From assembly GCF_000372725.1 (NCBI RefSeq), contig NW_005201391.1, positions 50,736 to 114,735 on the forward strand: DNA of 64,000 nucleotides, written 5' to 3'. The position numbers were made by a program, and so were the translations under genes. Under the pieces are notes generated by a model. That model was not told the origin of the DNA. It did not search any database and saw nothing but the letters and a program-made list of their open reading frames with translations. Positions 32,853 to 43,865 of the stretch are shown piece after piece (positions within the stretch are counted from its first letter, which is position 1; the number at the start of each line of letters is the position of its first letter). Source of the DNA: Emiliania huxleyi CCMP1516 (lineage: Eukaryota; Haptophyta; Isochrysidales; Noelaerhabdaceae).

Positions 32853-33193
32853 TTGGTGATTGGTGATTGGAGTGCATCCCGCGCCTTCCACCGTGCCGCC
32901 GCCCGCGCCGGCCGCCCGCGCGCCGCCAGCGCCGCCGCCCGCGCCGCCGCCTCCACATCGTCTCACGTGTTGCTTTTGGGGTTTTGTGGGGTAGATTACC
33001 GCAGTGCCAAGCATCTCCGATCCGCGGAGCGGCGTCTGTCAGCTCACGCGAGTCTGCCTGGCGCTGGCTCGTGGCAGCCCCCCCCGCCTCTACGTCAGCA
33101 AGCAGTGCAAGCCCCGTTCTCCCCTCTGCACGTGGGCGGCAGCGCCGCCCTCGCCCTTCTACCCTACTCAGCGCGCCCAACGCCCCCGGTGTG

Positions 33194-36100
33194 TCAAGCG
33201 CCCCGCTCCTCCCGCTGCGGCGCAACGCCGATGCGAGACAGCTCTGCGACTAGCTCCGCCACCGGCAACTCGATGCCGCGGTCCGCCAGCTTCTCTTCCT
33301 CGGACCGCTCGAGGCGGAGGTCCTAATCTCGGGTCGTCTCGGGTCATCAGGGTCATCTCGGACCGCTCGAGGCGGAGGTCCTGGGGAAGCTCTGCCCTTG
33401 GCCCAATCGCATCTCGGCGAATCTCGCACCTTGACGCGCACGCTGCCCTTGTCCCACTCGTCGGGCGCCACAAAGACCATCCGCCGGCCGGAGACGCGGT
33501 CGGCGTAGCTGAATGCCTTGTCGGCCCGCTTGTTTGCGAGCAGCACGTCGACGGCGTAGCCGGCGGCGCGCAGCGTCGCCGCCACCTGGACAGCGTGCAG
33601 GCGCAGGCAGATATGGGGAGAGATGGGGAGAGATGGGGAGAGATTGGGAGAGATGGGGAGAGATGGGGAGAGATGGGGCGAGATGGGGCGAGATGGGGAG
33701 AGGTGGGGAGAGATGGGGAGAGATGGGGAGAGGTGGGGAGAGATGGGGAGATGTCCGCCAGATGTCCGCCACCTGGACAGCGTGCAGGCGCATCTCTGCG
33801 TTGAATGGGCAGACGACGAAGTCGACCTAGTCACAGCCGGAGAGCTGCGAGAAGGAAGGAGAGAGAGTGCTAGAGAGAGAGGGGGAGGGAGCTGTGCATT
33901 CGCACGAGGGCGGAGCCGATCTCGGCCCGATCTCGGTCGATCTCGATCTCGCACCTCCGGCTCGAGGTGCGGCAGCAAGCCCTTCTCCTGGAGGAGCTCC
34001 ATGATGACGCAGTCGCCGAAGCCGAAGCCGCAGGCGGGGACGACCGTCGGCGAGCCATACAGCGAGAGGAGCTTGTCGTACCTGCGGAGGGAGAGACGGC
34101 AGGGAGAGACCGGGCGGCTCGAGCAGGCTCGAGCACGTCGAGAGGAGGGCTGGGGGTGAGTCAAGCTGGGGGAGGGGGGGGGGAGGGGAGGGGGGGAGGG
34201 AGGGAGGGGCGGGGAGGGGAGGGGGGAGGGGAGGGAAGGAGAGGAGGGGAGAGGAGGGGGAGGGGAGGTCGTCGTACCGCCCGCCGCCGCAGATGGCCCG
34301 CAGCTCGCCCTTGCGGTCGAAGCCCTCGAAGACGATGCCGGTGTAGTAGGCGAGCCCGCGCACCACCGACGCGTCGAACAGGATCCAGTCGCCTGCCCAC
34401 ACCCCGTTGCCGTGAAGAGGCGCTGCCACCTCGCACCCTCGCGCGAGTGCGACAGCGGGGTCGGGGCGCCGAAGCCGTACGCCTCCGCCAGCGCGAAGAG
34501 CTCCTTCATCTCGCGCATCGCGTCGGCGGCGACGGGGTGCTCTCCGACCAGCTCCTGCAGCTCCGAGATCACCCGAGATCACCCGAGATTACCCGAGAGA
34601 TGGCGACGGGGGGTGCTCTCCGACCAGCGCCTGCAGCTCGCCGATCGAGCGCAGCGAGAGCGAGGCGACGATCTTGCGGGCCGCCTCGTCCGACACCTGC
34701 GCAGCCGAGAGACAGCCGAGGTAGAGCGGGTCTAGCCGAAGTAGAGCCGAAGTAGAGCCGAGAGACGGGCGAGCTCGGCCCGAGATGTAGTCGAGATCTA
34801 GTCGAGACAAGCCTGCGCGTCGCGCAGCAGCTGGACCGTCTCGTCGGGCCCGATCTTGTCGAGCTTGTCGACGATGACGCAGACGGCCTCGAACTTGTCA
34901 TCGTCGATGCCGTACATCTTGAGGATCGCCGCGAGCACCTTGCGCGAGTACGTCGTGCGCTAGCCTCTCGGCTCCTCTCGGCTCCTCTCGGCTCCTCCCT
35001 GCTCCTCTCGGCTGCTCTCGGCTCCTCTCATCTCCTCTCTGCTCCTCACTGCCCCTCTCGGCTCCTCTCGGCTCCTCTCGGCTGCTCTCGGCTGCTCTCG
35101 GAGCACCTTGCGCGAGTTGACCTTGATGCCGACGTCGGCGGAGGTGACGCCGACGCTCTTGAAGAATGACGTGACGCCGGCCAGCAGCTCGGCCTACTCT
35201 TGGCGGATCTCGGGTCATCTCGGGCCATCTCGGGCCATCTCGGGCCATCTCGGGCTAACCCTAACCCTAACCCTAACCCTAACCCTAACCCTAACCCCAA
35301 CCCCAACCCTAACCCTAACCCTAACCCTAACCCTAACCCTAGTGCGAACCATCTCGGGAGGTGACGGCGGCGAGCTGCTCGCGCCTCTGCGGCGATCGAC
35401 GCCTCGCCGACGATGTCCATGTTCCACTGGAAGTGCTCGCGCTTGCGCCCGCGCTGGACCGTCTCGAAGCGCCAGCACTGCGGTATGGAGAACCACTTGA
35501 CGGGCAGCAGCACCTGCGAAGGAGGGGAGGGAAGGGGGCAGATCCAGAGGGGGGAGGCCGGGAGGGGAAGGGCCGCGTGACAGGCAGGAGGGCCTTGCGG
35601 CCGGGCGAGAGGAGACGTGACCTCGGCGGATCTGGATCTCGGTGGATCTCGGCGGATCTTGGCGGATCTCGGCGGATCTATCGGCGGATCTCGGCGGATC
35701 TGGACGGATCTCGGCGGATCTCGGCGGATCTCGCGCGCCTTGCCGCCGAGCGAGAGGATCATGCGAGCGAGAGTCGGCGTCATCTCCGGCCGGAGGGAGA
35801 CCGCCTTGCCGTCCTTGTCGGTGAAGTTGTACATCTGCTGCGTGATCTCCTCGCCGCCCTTGCGCACGTACAGCTGCTCCGCCTCGAGCACGGGCGCGTC
35901 GTACTCGACAAAGGCGAGCTGGCGCGCCTGCGGGGAGGGTGTGGGGAGGGTGTGGGGAGGGTGTGGGGAGGGTGTGGGGAGGGTGTGGGGAGGGTGTGGG
36001 GAGGGTGCGGGGAGGGTGTGGGGAGGGTGTGGGGAGGGTGTGGGGAGGGTGTGGGGAGGGTGTGGGGAGGGTGCGGGGAGGGTGTGGGGAGGGTGTGGGG

Positions 36101-36905
36101 AGGGTGCGGGGAGGGTGAGAAGTGAGGGTGGAGGAGGGAGAGCAGAGGAGCAGAGAGGAGCAGAGAGGGGCAGAGAGGGGCAGAGAGGAGCAGAGAGGAG
36201 CAGAGAGGAGGAGGAGCGGAGGAGCGGAGAGAGCAAGAGGAGTGCAGAGGCGCAGGGAGGAGCAGAGAGGAGCTGGCGCGCCGTCTCGCGGAACTTGGCG
36301 AAGAGCCAGTTGCGCGTCCGCATCTCGGCCGGGAAGAAGTCGCGCGTCCCCGAAGGCGGCTCGGTCGAGATGGCGGGGCCCGCGGGTGTCCCGCCCTTAG
36401 CCTCGGCCTTCTTTGCCGCCTTTGCCGCCTTTGCCGCCTCCTTTTTGAGCTGGCCCTTGGACTTGCCTCCGGCGGCCGCGGCGTCGCCGTCCGCGGAGGG
36501 CGCGCTCGCAGCCACGGAGCCCGACGCGGCGGCCGCGGCGCCGTTCGAGTCGGGCGGCGGCACCTCGTCCGCACCAAACCAGACGGCGATCTCGAGCGTC
36601 GCTGACGCCGCGCTCGGCGAGACGGAGAGGAGGTCGCTCCCGCCGGCGGCGCCGGCAATCTCGATGCCAGCGGCGATGGCCCCTGCGCCCTGCCACACCG
36701 TCGCGACGGCCGGCCCACTAGTGAGCTGCGCAACGGAGCCTGCCTTTGTGCAGTCGACGTGCGCCTGTGCCTGAGCGGTGGTGGCGCGCAGCATGCGGCA
36801 GGCGACCATCGTGAGGCCACGCTTCTCGAACTGTGAGGAGATCTCGAAGGTCACCCCGCGCGAGACGGCGTCGGGCGTGCACAACACCAGGGTCTGCTGC
36901 GCCAT
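33194..36905 (-). CDS. Histidyl-tRNA synthetase with NDPK-like N-terminus
   Basis: Class II aminoacyl-tRNA synthetase charging tRNA-His; about 12 exons. Exon 1 (36282-36905, ATG at 36905) begins with a degenerate nucleoside-diphosphate-kinase-like domain: [33 protein letters not shown] and [13 protein letters not shown] Lys/Ala linker follows, then [20 protein letters not shown], the start of the HisRS core. Exon 2 (about 35750-35927) has [20 protein letters not shown] and [10 protein letters not shown]. Exon 3 (about 35380-35512) has [20 protein letters not shown] then MDIVGE (motif 2). Later exons give [49 protein letters not shown], a motif-3-side piece near 34265-34430 ([25 protein letters not shown]), [20 protein letters not shown] and, in the anticodon-binding domain, [20 protein letters not shown] then [16 protein letters not shown]. 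The stop is at 33194. Introns 34555-34630 and 35928-36281 are GC-AG. Confidence 0.9.
33606..36120. repeat. Minisatellite arrays filling HisRS introns
   Basis: Separate introns hold different arrays: GAGATGGGGA (33606-33763), GGGGAGGGA variants (34150-34270), GGCTCCTCTC (34966-35098), GGATCTCGGC (35625-35730), GGGTGTGGGGA (35936-36118) and GCAGAGAGGA (36125-36265). Each array lies inside one intron and is bounded by short duplicated exon sequence. Confidence 0.9.
35255..35341. repeat. Interstitial telomere-type repeat (CCCTAA)n
   Basis: About 14 units of CCCTAA with two CCCCAA variants, inside an intron of the HisRS gene. In the gene's sense strand it reads TTAGGG. Flanked on one side by four CGGGCCATCT units. 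Confidence 0.97.
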
Positions 36906-37184
36906 TTTTCGGCTGCCACGCACGAGCTGGCCACGACGCGGCTCGCCTGGGGTTCCGGGTCCTAGCCCAGATAGGTACCTATTTCGCAGCGAAGCGAAAA
37001 AAGAACAACTCACACCTACCTATTGCAGGGCCCTTTTGGGCGAAACAAGACCAACCTACCTACCTATCTGGCTTCTGGGAGGGGCCAGTCAGTGGCGACA
37101 GACCCCCTATCCGGCTAGGAGCCGGAACCCAGACTCACACCAGACTCACACATTCGGTTTTTTGCTCCCACGGCGCAGCTGCTG

Positions 37185-39069
37185 CCCAAGAAGATCGAGG
37201 CCTTTGCGGAGCGGCGCGTGATCTCTGTTCTGGCTGGAGCCGTCGGTATATATATAGCTTCGCTCGAGAGCTTCGCCTCCTAACGCCGACGGCGCCGTCT
37301 GGAGCTGGGGCGATGGATACCAAGGCCGGTTGGGTAACGGCAACCAGCAGAACCAGCTTCTACCGAAGAAGATCGAGGCCTTCTCTGCCACACACTATGC
37401 CGTGGATCAGGCGGCGGTTTTCGGCGCCCTTGTCCGCGTCCTCCGTAGTGATGGCTTGCTCTGGCTGTCGACGTATCCTTCCAACCCATCCGAGTTCGCG
37501 CCAGTTCTCTTGCTAATCCACAGCGACTCCGACGTCCACAAGTGCTTCTTTGACGAAGACACTGGCACCCCGCTCCCGTTTGCACATATCGACGCGTTTC
37601 CTCTGGATGCACCATTAGGGCATCTGGAGCACTGGTACGATCCCGACTCCTCGGCGGTGGAAACGTACCTCAGCGCACTCGGCCTGGTGGTGCACGAGTG
37701 TCGGCGAGAACGGCGCTCGTACCGCCTGCTCGGTGGCGTCGAGGACTATGCCAAGATGCTTGCGCCGTGGCACCCGTGGATTGCGTGCGTGCGCGAGAGA
37801 GGTGGTGAAGCGCTCCTCCACCGGTTCCTCGCCCAGCTGTCGGATTCGTACCGCGAGTGGCTCCGCGCGTGCGGTGATTCGAGCGGTGCAGCCGATGCAC
37901 AGCCGCCTTTCGTCTTCGACACCGTCTATGTCAGCGCGCGGAAGACGTGCGTGGCCGCCACTGGCACAACGGTGCCACCGCAGTGTCCGCCGCCGTCTGG
38001 CAGGTTGCAGATGATCTCGCCGGACTTTTCTGGCTCGCACTTTACCGTGGAGCATGTCGACTTTTATGACCCCGACGAGGACGAGCACATGACGCCGGTC
38101 CGCCTGCCCATCGCTTCCTTCGAGACGGCTTGCGCCGCCGCCGGCATCCGACGCACCGACGCCTTTGACCACTTTGGGTTCGAGCCGATTGCGCTGACAC
38201 CGTCGGAGATGGCGGCGCTGCAGCTCGCGCGCGGCATCGCCCTAAAGGATTTGAGCACACGCACACTCGACGAGCGCATGTACATGGAGAACAATCTTGG
38301 CTTGCCCGGGGAGTTTCCTCGGGAGGCTCTCTCGTCCATCGAGATCCAATCGCAGCTGAGCAGCTATTTGGGCGTCCGCAAGCGCCACGGCGCCGCACAG
38401 TTGCTCGAGCATATCGTGCGCCGGTGGGCCGAGAGCAGGTTGGCGGCCCAAGGGGGGCAGCTTCGGACGCTCGCCAGCCATTCGGTCGAGATCCGTGAGA
38501 GCTTACGATACGCGTCGTCGTCGCGCGCCACCGCCGCCGGTGGCGGCGTAGACCCTCCCGCCACCGCTCTCGGCACAGGCGCAGCGCACGTGCGGCCACA
38601 GCCTCATGTGCATGTCGACTACACGACTCGTGCCGCCGCGCTCCGCCGCCTCGCGAGGCCTCCCGAGTGGTCGACGCGCGCAGCCACCGATGTACCGCCG
38701 GAAGAGGAGTTGTGGCAGGTCGTCAACATTTGGCTGCCGATGCACGCGCTGGGTGAGGCGGTGGACGACGGCTTTGGCTTCGTGGTCGGCGGCGAGAGCG
38801 AGGTCATCCCCGTGTACGTACACGGCGCCGAGTTTGCGGCCAATGTGAGGCTGCGGCGGTCCGCGGAGGCGACGCTCGTCGAGGAGCCGTGCATGGGGTG
38901 GGGGCGCGCGTGGATCTTCAAGTCGGTCTTGGAGCTCGGCGCACCGCCTCACTCGGCATTTGCACGCGAGTGCAACGAATCCGATGTGGATCGTCTTGCA
39001 GCGGTCGCAGCTCCGCGGGTCGTCGGCCGCAAGAGTCTCGATGTGCGTGTGGCTGTGTACTATAAGTAG
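37185..39069 (+). CDS. 2OG-oxygenase-like (CmcJ/NvfI-type) protein behind RCC1 blades
   Basis: The long frame (open from about 37255 to the stop at 39069) has no early ATG: it opens DGAVWSWGDGYQGRLGNGNQ then QNQLLPKKIEAFS, an RCC1 blade, and runs on for over 570 codons. A second blade-like piece in another frame (37185-37260: LLPKKIEAFAERRVISVLAG) lies upstream, so an intron or frameshift separates them. The middle (residues about 100-330 of the frame) is not recognised. The C-terminal part has HVHVDYTTRAAALRRLARPP, then ELWQVVNIWLPMHALGEAVD and WGRAWIFKSVLELGAPPHSA. This resembles CmcJ/NvfI-like Fe(II)/2OG oxygenases (H.D.T....R ... V.N.WRP). The HVD would supply two iron ligands. Function, start and whether RCC1 sequence is translated are uncertain. 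Confidence 0.55.
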
Positions 39070-39615
39070 TCCAGTCCCTGACGAGTTACAGTATAGACGT
39101 CGGTTCCCCCCACCAGCAACCAGGTTGCTCACCCACGACACCGGGCCGGTGCTTGCACTTTGAATGCCGTGGGGCCCCTGCCCGAGTCCGGGGCGTGGAG
39201 CCCCCCCTTGCCCCACCACTTTGTGTGTGTGGAGACGTCTATTACCTCTTATTACCTTACCTTACCAGCAACCAGGTAGGTGACTTCGATCGGCGCGCTG
39301 CTATCTATGGATGGTGGGTGGTGTTGGCAAAACAAGACACAGAGCTCACACAGAATCACAGCGGGAGGAAAGCGGCGAGTCGCAATTCCTGGGGTCCTTG
39401 TGGCGGGCCACCCTGTCCAGAGAGGCATGGATGCCAATCTGGGGTCTTTCGACCGAGTCTATGAGCCCCGGCCGCTCCCGGTTGTGGCAGAGGCGTCACG
39501 ATGCCTTACCCAAGCTACAAGAGCACACATACAAGCACAACGACCTGTTGAACGTGCGCGTGCGGCCGTCGCGCGTACGGTACTCAACCGAGAGTCTCTT
39601 TGGGCTCTCTGTGGG

Positions 39616-40941
39616 TCAGGGTCCGCGCCCCGCGTTCCACAAGCGCAGGAAGGGCATGCGCACTCGCTCCCACGCCCCCTGCAGGTCGTCGGCGGCGGGC
39701 CGCGCGTCGATGTGCATCGCGACCTGTTCACAGCGGCGTGGCTGTGAAGAGACGGGAAGCCGGTCGCGCCCTGCTGCATCTCGGCTGTCTCTCGGCTGTC
39801 TCTCGGCTGTGTCTCTCGGCTGTGTCTCTCGGCTGTGTTCTCGGCTGCAACTCGGCTGCAACTCGGCTGTGTCTCGGCTGTGTCTCGGCTGTGTCTCTCG
39901 GCTGTCTCTCGGCTGTCTCTCGGCTGTGTCTCTCGGCTGTATTCTCGGCTGCATTCTCGGCTGCATCTCGGCTGCATCTCGGCTGTGTCTCGGCTGTGGC
40001 TCGGCTATCTCGGACTAGCGGCGACCGGCTTGCCGGCGATGGGCCTCGCGTTGTAGTAGTCGATGAGGTAGCGGACCTAAGGTAATTAGTGATCAATTAA
40101 TCAACTCATTAATTCACGCGTTGAGTAGTCGATGAGGTAGCGGGCCAGGCTAGCCCTCGCGACTCCACGTCTAGACGACAGGAGCTAGCACGGCTTCAGA
40201 GTGCAAGGGTCCGGTCGGACCTCCTTGCCGCACCGCGAGACGACCCATATCTCCCCCTATCTCCCCCTATCTCCCCCTATCTCCCGGTCGGACCTCCCTG
40301 CCGCACCGCGAGACGACCCAGTCATGCCGGTCGAACGGGGGCTTGTAGCCGACGGCGGTAAACAGGCGCGCCTTTGGAGTCGGCTCGTCGGGCACGCCGC
40401 CGAACCGCACCAGCTTGAGGTCGTCGACGCACTCGGGGTAGTGGCGCTCCCAGAGCAAGATCTCGCGCCTACACAGGGCATTGCGGTAATCTCGGGCAAT
40501 CTCCGGGTACTCTCGGGGTGATCTCGGGGTGATCTCGCGCCACGTGCGCTCGTTGACAGTGTTGTGGATGGCGACGACGGTGCGCATGTCCTCCTCTTGC
40601 GGCTCGAAGCCCTTCCGGCGCATCGCGTTGTAAAACATCTGCGCCGACGGGTACACCCAGTGGCCCCCCTCCGCACCTGCCTGCGGGATCGTCGACTCCA
40701 CCCTCTCCTTTGACAGCGGCAGCCGCTGCCCAGCCGCGGGAAGCTGGTTCGCCACCGCCGGCATCGCGTTGTCGGGGTTGAGCCGCTCGCCCGCCGGCGA
40801 GCCTCTCGCGTGCACCGGGCAGCCGCTCGTGCTCGCCGAGCCCGCCGCCGCCGCCGCAGAGTCGCCGCCGGACGTCTGGGCGGCCGCGGCGGCGGAGGCG
40901 GTCTCGGCGGCGGCCGGCGAGTGGATCACGGGGCAGCCCAT
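39616..40941 (-). CDS. HCCS: Holocytochrome c synthase (cytochrome c haem lyase)
   Basis: Attaches haem to apocytochrome c in the mitochondrial intermembrane space (system III). From the ATG at 40941 the protein starts MGCPVIHS, with a CPV haem-regulatory motif, and has a second CPVH motif about 40 residues later. Then comes the signature LNPDNAMPAVANQLPAAGQR, PLSKERVESTIPQAG, WVYPSAQMFYNAMRRKGFEP and VVAIHNTVNERTW. After a GC-AG intron (40469-40540) it continues REILLWERHYPECVDDLKLV, RFGG, GYKPPFDRHDWVVSRCG. The YLIDYYNARPIAGKP exon lies at about 40030-40075. The last exon (ending 39616) reads AMHIDARPAADDLQGAWERV. All conserved HCCS blocks are present in order, so it should be functional. 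Introns are bounded by duplicated exon sequence, including a 37-bp duplication (40211-40247 and 40284-40320). Confidence 0.92.
39780..40016. repeat. CTCGGCTGT-type minisatellite in last HCCS intron
   Basis: About 20 variants of a CTCGGCTG(T)(CT) unit, 8-14 bp long, between the YLIDYY exon and the last exon of the haem lyase gene. Confidence 0.9.
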
Positions 40942-41303
40942 CTCGGAGGCGCGGGTCCTGCGCGTGCGTCGGAGGGCGCGGGCGTTCGATCCTCTACGCT
41001 CGAGCCGGCTGCTGGGATGTGCGCGTGCGTGTGAGTTTCCGTCATCGGGTCCAACGGTGACCGACGCGGGGTCAGTCGATGCGCAGACCCGGAGATCAGT
41101 CATGTGGCCATGCTCGCTGGGAGCGTTGCTCGTACGTGAGGGCGAGCGCGCTACGGAGAAGGAGTGGCGGCGGGCGCGGGGTCGAGGCACGCGGAGGCGG
41201 CGGGCATACGTGCTCGGACTCGGGGAGGAGGGGCACCTGCGATGTACACTGCGCGAGCGCTTGTCCCTCGCGACTTGTGCTGTGGTCGCAAGCAAACGGC
41301 ACC

Positions 41304-42640
41304 TCAAGTGATGGGGGGCGGCGGAGGCGGCGGCGACGCTTGCTGCTGCTGCATCTCGAGCAGGCTCTTGCGTCTCCGCTCCTCGCTCTCCGCCGCGCGC
41401 AGACTCCGGGCCTTCTCCCTCTCGTCACGCTCACTCTCATTCCGCCTCCTCTCGTCGCTGTGTCCGAGTCGGAGGCGCCTCTTCTCGCGGTCGGCCTTCT
41501 TTTGGACCTCGCGCGTGTCTGCGTCGAGGGCGGCCTGGCGATCGCTCTTGCGCTCCCCGTTGCGCCAGCATTGGGGTGGAATCTGGCGAAAGGCACGCAA
41601 AAAAAGAATTGATGCGCCAGCTATTTCACTGAAGCACTTGAGCACTGGCCGACACTTCTCGAGGGACGAGGCTACTACTATCGGAAACAACCGTGCCAGG
41701 CGGCAATTCAGTCAGGGTTCAGCTCTCCCGGCCCTCGCAGATGTCCACTACCGCTCGCAATGAAACGAAGAGAGTCAAACGAGAGCTGCGTCTGCTGCGC
41801 GTGCTGCGCCTGCGCTTGCTGCGCCAATATCGCCTGGGCCTGAGCCTGCCGCTGCGCCATCAGCAGCTGTGCTGCTGCTTGTTGGTGTGCCGCCTGGGCT
41901 GCGGCCTGCTGCTGCGCCTATGGATGAGTTGTGGAGTTAGTCCGAGACGATGAACCATCAGAACTAGCCCCGCCCCACCTGCTGCGCCTGCGCCTGCGCC
42001 TGGCCCTGCTGCGTCAGCATCGCCTGCGCCTCCTGCGCCTCCTGCTCTGCCTGCGCCTGCTGCGCTGCCTGCGCCTGCTGCGCTGCCTGCGCCTGCTGTG
42101 GTGTGGTCGGCATCTGCTGGCCGGTCGCCATCTGCGGCGACTGCCGCGGCGAGGGGGCGTGCTGCCCGAGCGGCGAGCCAGAGTAGGAGCTCTGCGCCTG
42201 CTGCATCGCCTGCAGGTGCGCCATCATCTGCAGCATCGCCACCGGCTGCGGTGGCTGGCTGGCGGCGGAGAGGGCGACGAGCTGCGCTTGCTGCAACGCC
42301 GAGAGCGGCACGGGCATCGACGGGACGCCGGGGAAGCCGCCCGGGCGGGAGCCGAGCGAGTCCTGGCTGCCGACCAACATGCCCGATTGCTGCCGCTCCA
42401 GCGCCAGGGCGACGGCACGCTCCCGTGCCTCGCGATCCTCGCGGAGCGGAGGGCCGCGCTTCCGCCCGACGCGGGGGATGCACGGGATGTTGCGGGCGAC
42501 GCAGTTGGAGCACCTGCCGCAGCGGAGCATCACGCAGCGGATGCGCTTCTGGCAGCAGGCGACGCACGCCGAAGCGCACCGCTTCCGCTCGCCTGAAGCG
42601 CACGGCGAGGGGTTGGGACGGGAGGCGTTGGCGGCGAGAG
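41304..42640 (-). CDS. Cysteine-cluster, Gln/Ala-rich putative DNA-binding protein
   Basis: The first convincing coding segment (about 42640 down to 41981) has a Cys cluster, CASACVACCQKRIRC then VMLRCGRCSNCVARNIPC and IPRVGRKRGPP. It resembles fungal-type Zn(II)2Cys6 zinc clusters (C-x2-C-x6-C-x4-C-x2-C...), with the usual basic run after it. Long Gln/Ala-rich stretches follow (AQAAQQAQAAQQAQ), typical of activation domains. After a GT-AG intron (41943-41980) the Gln/Ala run continues to LSFDSLRFI. A further exon after a strong pyrimidine-CAG acceptor near 41584 is Arg/Glu-rich and ends in poly-Pro at 41304; its link to this gene is an inference. The frame extends upstream to about 43230 but is unconvincing there, so the start is unknown. 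Predicted nuclear transcription regulator. Confidence 0.55.
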
Positions 42641-43249
42641 ATGGCTGGGCAACACGAGTGCACCGCCGGATCCGTTTGGGCAGAAGGAACCCATCGGCTG
42701 CATGAGATCTTCGAGCAACACACTCGACGCTCCCGCTTGCGCCCCCATCGACAGCTGGAGGGGCGCGCTCCCCGCGCCCGGTGGGACGATTGCGGGTCTG
42801 CCCGTTTCCATCTGTGTCGAAGCGTCCACACCCCTCTCGACGCTTCCGCACGCGCTCGAGCCCGGCTGAGCCGTGGGTGCCGGCCAGCCCGCGCCTACAG
42901 CGAAGAGCGGCCGCGGTCAACCACATATATACACAGCCATGGTCAGAGGCGTCCACCGAGCGCCCACGCCAACGCTGGTCGCCGGCATGGGAACAGCTGG
43001 CGCTGCGGGAAAGTGGGGAGGCTGCATCGCTGCGAGTGGGGGTGCTGCTCCCTCGGTGCTGGTCCCCACCCCGGCGATGGTCGCCGGGGGGGGGCCAGGT
43101 GCCTCTGACATGCCGGAAGTGACTCGCTTTGACTCGGACCGTGGCAAAATCACCGTCTTCGAAGGCTAAACATTCCCGCGATCTCCGAAGCAGGAGTTTC
43201 GCCGAAGCGCAGTGATGAGCATGCAGCATGGGACGCCCGTCACCCACCT

Positions 43250-43525
43250 CGGGACCTGAGCAACGACATGACAGGGCGGGATATGCTCGCAGTGGGAGTC
43301 AGAAATGTGGTCCTTGCGCGAGGAATGCTCGATAAACTCGAGGGACCAAAATACGCGGAGAGGAGAGCGGAGTTACGTACGCAGAAAGGCGAGAGAAGCA
43401 GCGAGAGCAAGGCAGACGGCAGCGGCGTCTCAGAACGAGGCCGAGGAGAGCGATGCGTCAGGGGAAGAGACAGCAGGAGAGAGAACGACGAGAGTGGGAA
43501 GAACGCGAGGTGGCACATGAAAGTG
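43250..43525 (+). mobile_element. Diverged copy of the 24.5-kb retroposon family
   Basis: Matches the minus strand of 24509-25039 over about 275 bp, including GTGGGAGTCAGAAATGTGG, TCCTTGCGCGAGG and GAGAGAACGACGAGAGTGGG. Numerous substitutions and small indels break the frame. It lacks the terminal tail, so it is an old, truncated copy. Confidence 0.8.
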
Positions 43526-43865
43526 ATCAGTTCTAATGAATGTACCGGGGCCCAACGGATAGATGAATCCGGGGCACCCTCCGCTCGAATCCCTGGCCGG
43601 GGGTTCGAGGTGGCCCCCACCCTGGGGCCTCCCATCAAAGGGACTGCGGCAGAAGACGCCCAATCTTGCACAAGTGCAAGAACCATACCTTCGTTGCGCG
43701 GCAGTCTTTTTTCGCGCAGCTGAGCTCTTAGTGTTCTTGGACGACGCCAGGAAGAGGTGTGCGCCCGCCGGCTCGCGTGCGCGCCATCGCCCCGCCCTCC
43801 GGTCCCTGGGCGGCGGCTCGCGCTTGGACGGTCCCCTGTCAGGGGCCGCAGCAGCCGGAAAAGGC

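Noticed and set aside
35255-35341. A chromosome end
   Set aside because: Coding exons of one gene continue on both sides, so the telomere-type tract is internal.
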